From an uncultured Phascolarctobacterium sp. (GTDB lineage: Bacteria; Bacillota; Negativicutes; Acidaminococcales; Acidaminococcaceae): a stretch of 64,000 nt of DNA. This document shows, piece by piece, positions 62,239 through 64,000 of this stretch. The stretch is taken from the NCBI RefSeq assembly GCF_937920985.1, contig NZ_CALDXR010000059.1, positions 10,509-74,508 on the forward strand, written 5' to 3'. The position numbers and the translations under genes are program-made. Under the pieces are notes generated by a model. The model had not been told where the DNA came from and made no database searches. It saw only the letters and a list, made by a program, of their open reading frames with translations. Each line of letters opens with the position of its first letter. Within the stretch, counting starts at the first letter, position 1.

Positions 62239-63633
62239 TTATTTGATGAACAATCCCAGACCGATGCTCACCAAGCGCTCGCGCCCGTCCGACGGATTGT
62301 TGACGATTTTGCCGTTGATGACCATTTCGCTGCTGCCGCCGCCATCATAATTGACAGCGCTCACTGCCCCCAGCTTCACAAAATACTGCGCCAGCTCCGC
62401 GAGCGTCATGCCTGCGGAAGCACTGCTTCTGCCGTCAATAACAAGCATTAAAAGCGTGCCGTCCTGCTTCAGGCCGATTGCAGTACGCGGTGCTCTGCCG
62501 CGTGCGATATCGGGAGCCATCTGCTCCTCCGCAGTACGCACATTCACCCTGCCGTTTTCTACCAGCAGCGGACCGCCGCTGACAACAGTTGTTGCCGCAT
62601 CCGCAATGCTGCTGCCCAGGCTCTGCGTAAGCGCTACATGGTCGCCCAGGCGCAGGCCTGCCAGAGCAGCCGCATTTGTGCCATGACCGGAAATCACTAC
62701 GCAGCCCGGCTCCAAAGACATATTGCCTGCTGTAGAAACAGCAACAACACGGCCATTTTTTATCTTTACCTCACGCCCATACTGATTTGTTTTGGTCGAG
62801 GTAGCGTAATAGGAATTAAACAGCACCAGGTCATTGGCAATGCGCGCACGGTTCATGCCCTTCAGCTGCAGCGCTCTGCCGTCAGGCAGTGTTACACTGC
62901 CGGTGTAGGCAATGTCGCGCACAATCTTCTGCTCGTTGCCCTGTACTACATAACCGCTGCGCGGCGTAGCATCCATAGCGACAAAATTGCCCTTATCCTT
63001 AACGTTGCCGATAACCCAGCCGTCGGTATCAAAATACGACGCATTGATGGCAGCCACAAGGCCTCTTTGTGCTGCCTGCGCAGCCAGGCTGCCGCGTCCG
63101 TTATACATGCCTGCGGCCGAGAAAGGCCTCAGCTCCAGGCGTGCCGAAGGCGCAACGCTCACCAAATAGCTTACTATAGGCCTTCCGTTCAGCTCCTCCT
63201 GCGCATAGGTATAGGTAACGCCGCCGGCCAGCTGCGTCGTAGTTTTGCTGATAGGAATGCGGTAGATATCCAGCACCAAACGGTCAGGATTCTTCAGCGA
63301 ATAAAGCTTATACTGGCAATCCTTAGTTAAATCTATAACCACCTGTGCCTTTTTCTTCTTTTTGGCAGGAACAGTGATGCTTTTAATCACCGCATCCTGC
63401 TTAAAGACAGGACTTTGCGCCAGCGCCGTACCTTCCGGCAGATTAACTACAATCTGCAAGCCATTTTTTTCAGCTGTATATTTAATTGGCTCCGTACTGT
63501 CGAACACCAGACGCACACGCGCCGGACTAACGCTGCTGCGCACCGCTGTGACGGGAGCGGCACTCGCCGCGAGCGGAGCAGCGCACAGCGCAGCCAGCAT
63601 AAAAACAGAACATATCAGTTTTTTGAAATTCAT
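62239..63633 (-). CDS. AMIN plus phosphodiester glycosidase (NAGPA) protein, 464 aa
   Basis: ATG 63633 with AGAGG upstream opens the signal peptide MNFKKLICSVFMLAALCAAP. An AMIN domain (residues 30-125; RVRLVFDSTEPIKYTAEKNG and LVLDIYRI) targets the envelope, followed by a NAGPA domain (about 190-464) with AINASYFDTDGWVIG, VVSGGPLLVENG, IARGRAPRTAIGL and NYDGGGSSEMVINGK. It is likely to act on exported glycan-phosphodiesters. AMIN in front of NAGPA is common in this group. Confidence 0.9.
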   Translation of the reverse strand: MNFKKLICSVFMLAALCAAPLAASAAPVTAVRSSVSPARVRLVFDSTEPIKYTAEKNGLQIVVNLPEGTALAQSPVFKQDAVIKSITVPAKKKKKAQVVIDLTKDCQYKLYSLKNPDRLVLDIYRIPISKTTTQLAGGVTYTYAQEELNGRPIVSYLVSVAPSARLELRPFSAAGMYNGRGSLAAQAAQRGLVAAINASYFDTDGWVIGNVKDKGNFVAMDATPRSGYVVQGNEQKIVRDIAYTGSVTLPDGRALQLKGMNRARIANDLVLFNSYYATSTKTNQYGREVKIKNGRVVAVSTAGNMSLEPGCVVISGHGTNAAALAGLRLGDHVALTQSLGSSIADAATTVVSGGPLLVENGRVNVRTAEEQMAPDIARGRAPRTAIGLKQDGTLLMLVIDGRSSASAGMTLAELAQYFVKLGAVSAVNYDGGGSSEMVINGKIVNNPSDGRERLVSIGLGLFIK

Positions 63634-63846
63634 ATTCAGGACCTCTTTAGAGAAAAACAAGTAGAAGATTGAAGAATGCATTAGTGCGTCGTAATACCCC
63701 TCTCCGTCATCGCTTCGCTCAGCACCTTCGCTATACTAAGACCCATTTTTCATGTAATGAAAAATGCTGGTCGTGTTATACTCGAAGAGTGCAAGGGGCA
63801 GGCAAGAAAGTTAGCAAAACACCAAAGCAAGTAATATATCGTGGCA

Positions 63847-64000
63847 CAACCCTCAGTCATCGCCTTCGGCGATGCCAGCTCCCTTTCAGGGAGCATATAA
63901 AAGTTCGACTAACTTGCAAAAGTCAGCGTTTAACAAGCACTGTATATCTCCCCTGAAAGGGGAGGTGGCTGCGAGCTTTTGCGAGCAGACGGAAGGGTTG
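63847..64000. repeat. Inverted intergenic repeat at the edge
   Basis: Two related arms face each other. The left arm starts near 63847 (CAACCCT... AGCTCCCTTTCAGGGAGC), and the right arm read backwards from 64000 begins CAACCCT and contains CCACCTCCCCTTTCAGGGGAG. Each has its own small hairpin. It resembles short palindromic elements scattered between genes. 63682-63846 holds no gene I can support. Confidence 0.6.

Noticed and set aside
1..64000. CRISPR array, rRNA genes, riboswitches, integrase
   Set aside because: I saw no regularly spaced repeats, no rRNA sequence, no riboswitch core I recognise and no intact integrase.

Overview
The window looks like a chromosome segment of a diderm firmicute (class Negativicutes). 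A bacillote-style layout (strong GGAGG ribosome sites, TTGACA/TATAAT promoters, two tRNA-Ser genes) coexists with a full lipopolysaccharide and outer-membrane assembly set: lpxA, C, D, I, B, K, Kdo synthesis, Lpt export, BamA, TamB, Skp-like chaperones, TolC and Mla. The WaaA-LpxK fusion, the use of LpxI instead of LpxH, and an MlaD that ends in an outer-membrane-like barrel all fit Negativicutes. The gene content and style suggest an Acidaminococcaceae-like gut anaerobe, but genus is an inference.

Positions 1-22.3 kb are accessory DNA, visibly AT-richer than the rest and full of broken genes. Nearly everything is on the minus strand. From 7.2 kb down to the left edge lies a compact operon that I read as an undescribed ribosomally made peptide (RiPP) locus: a clear promoter, a 49-residue precursor-like peptide absent from simple ORF calls, a terminator/attenuator hairpin, an orphan Cys/His protein, two radical SAM/SPASM-type maturases, a HemN-like radical SAM protein fused to a thymidylate-kinase-like P-loop domain, and a compact UvrA-like ABC ATPase that runs off the edge. 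IS30 and IS256 remnants follow (7.2-9.3 kb). At 9.4-13.8 kb there is a second cassette: a DNA-binding regulator, three tandem paralogous GTPases (two with glycine-rich hydrophobic tails) and a PD-(D/E)xK-like nuclease candidate. Next come a broken DUF4143 ATPase, an HNH-type protein with a hydrophobic tail, a lipoprotein, a zinc-ribbon/DUF805 protein, an XRE regulator and a plus-strand zinc-finger protein.

A diverged copy of the tRNA-Ser(GCU) 3' end plus its terminator (20.40-20.49 kb) and the intact tRNA (22.35-22.44 kb) bracket a small islet holding an OLD-like AAA ATPase and gene remnants, which marks the tRNA as an insertion site.

From 22.5 to 60.5 kb the sequence is a long minus-strand envelope superlocus. 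In transcription order (right to left): a lipoyl-like lipoprotein; an S55-type protease-like protein; mlaE-mlaF-mlaD; tolC with its own promoter and palindromic operator; tamB; a sigma factor; a single-pass membrane protein; bamA; an unknown outer-membrane protein; three OmpH/Skp-type proteins; lpxD, a late acyltransferase, lpxC, fabZ; lpxA, lpxI; lpxB, msbA, waaA-lpxK, kdsB, kdsA, kdsD, kdsC, a second late acyltransferase, lptC, lptA, lptB, lptF/G; then DUF3084, a YqgF-like protein and a cyclodeaminase. Together they make lipid A-Kdo, flip and export it, fold outer-membrane proteins and move phospholipids. The right end (60.7-64 kb) has an SH3b protein, an L,D-transpeptidase, a NAGPA-type phosphodiester glycosidase and an inverted intergenic repeat at the edge.
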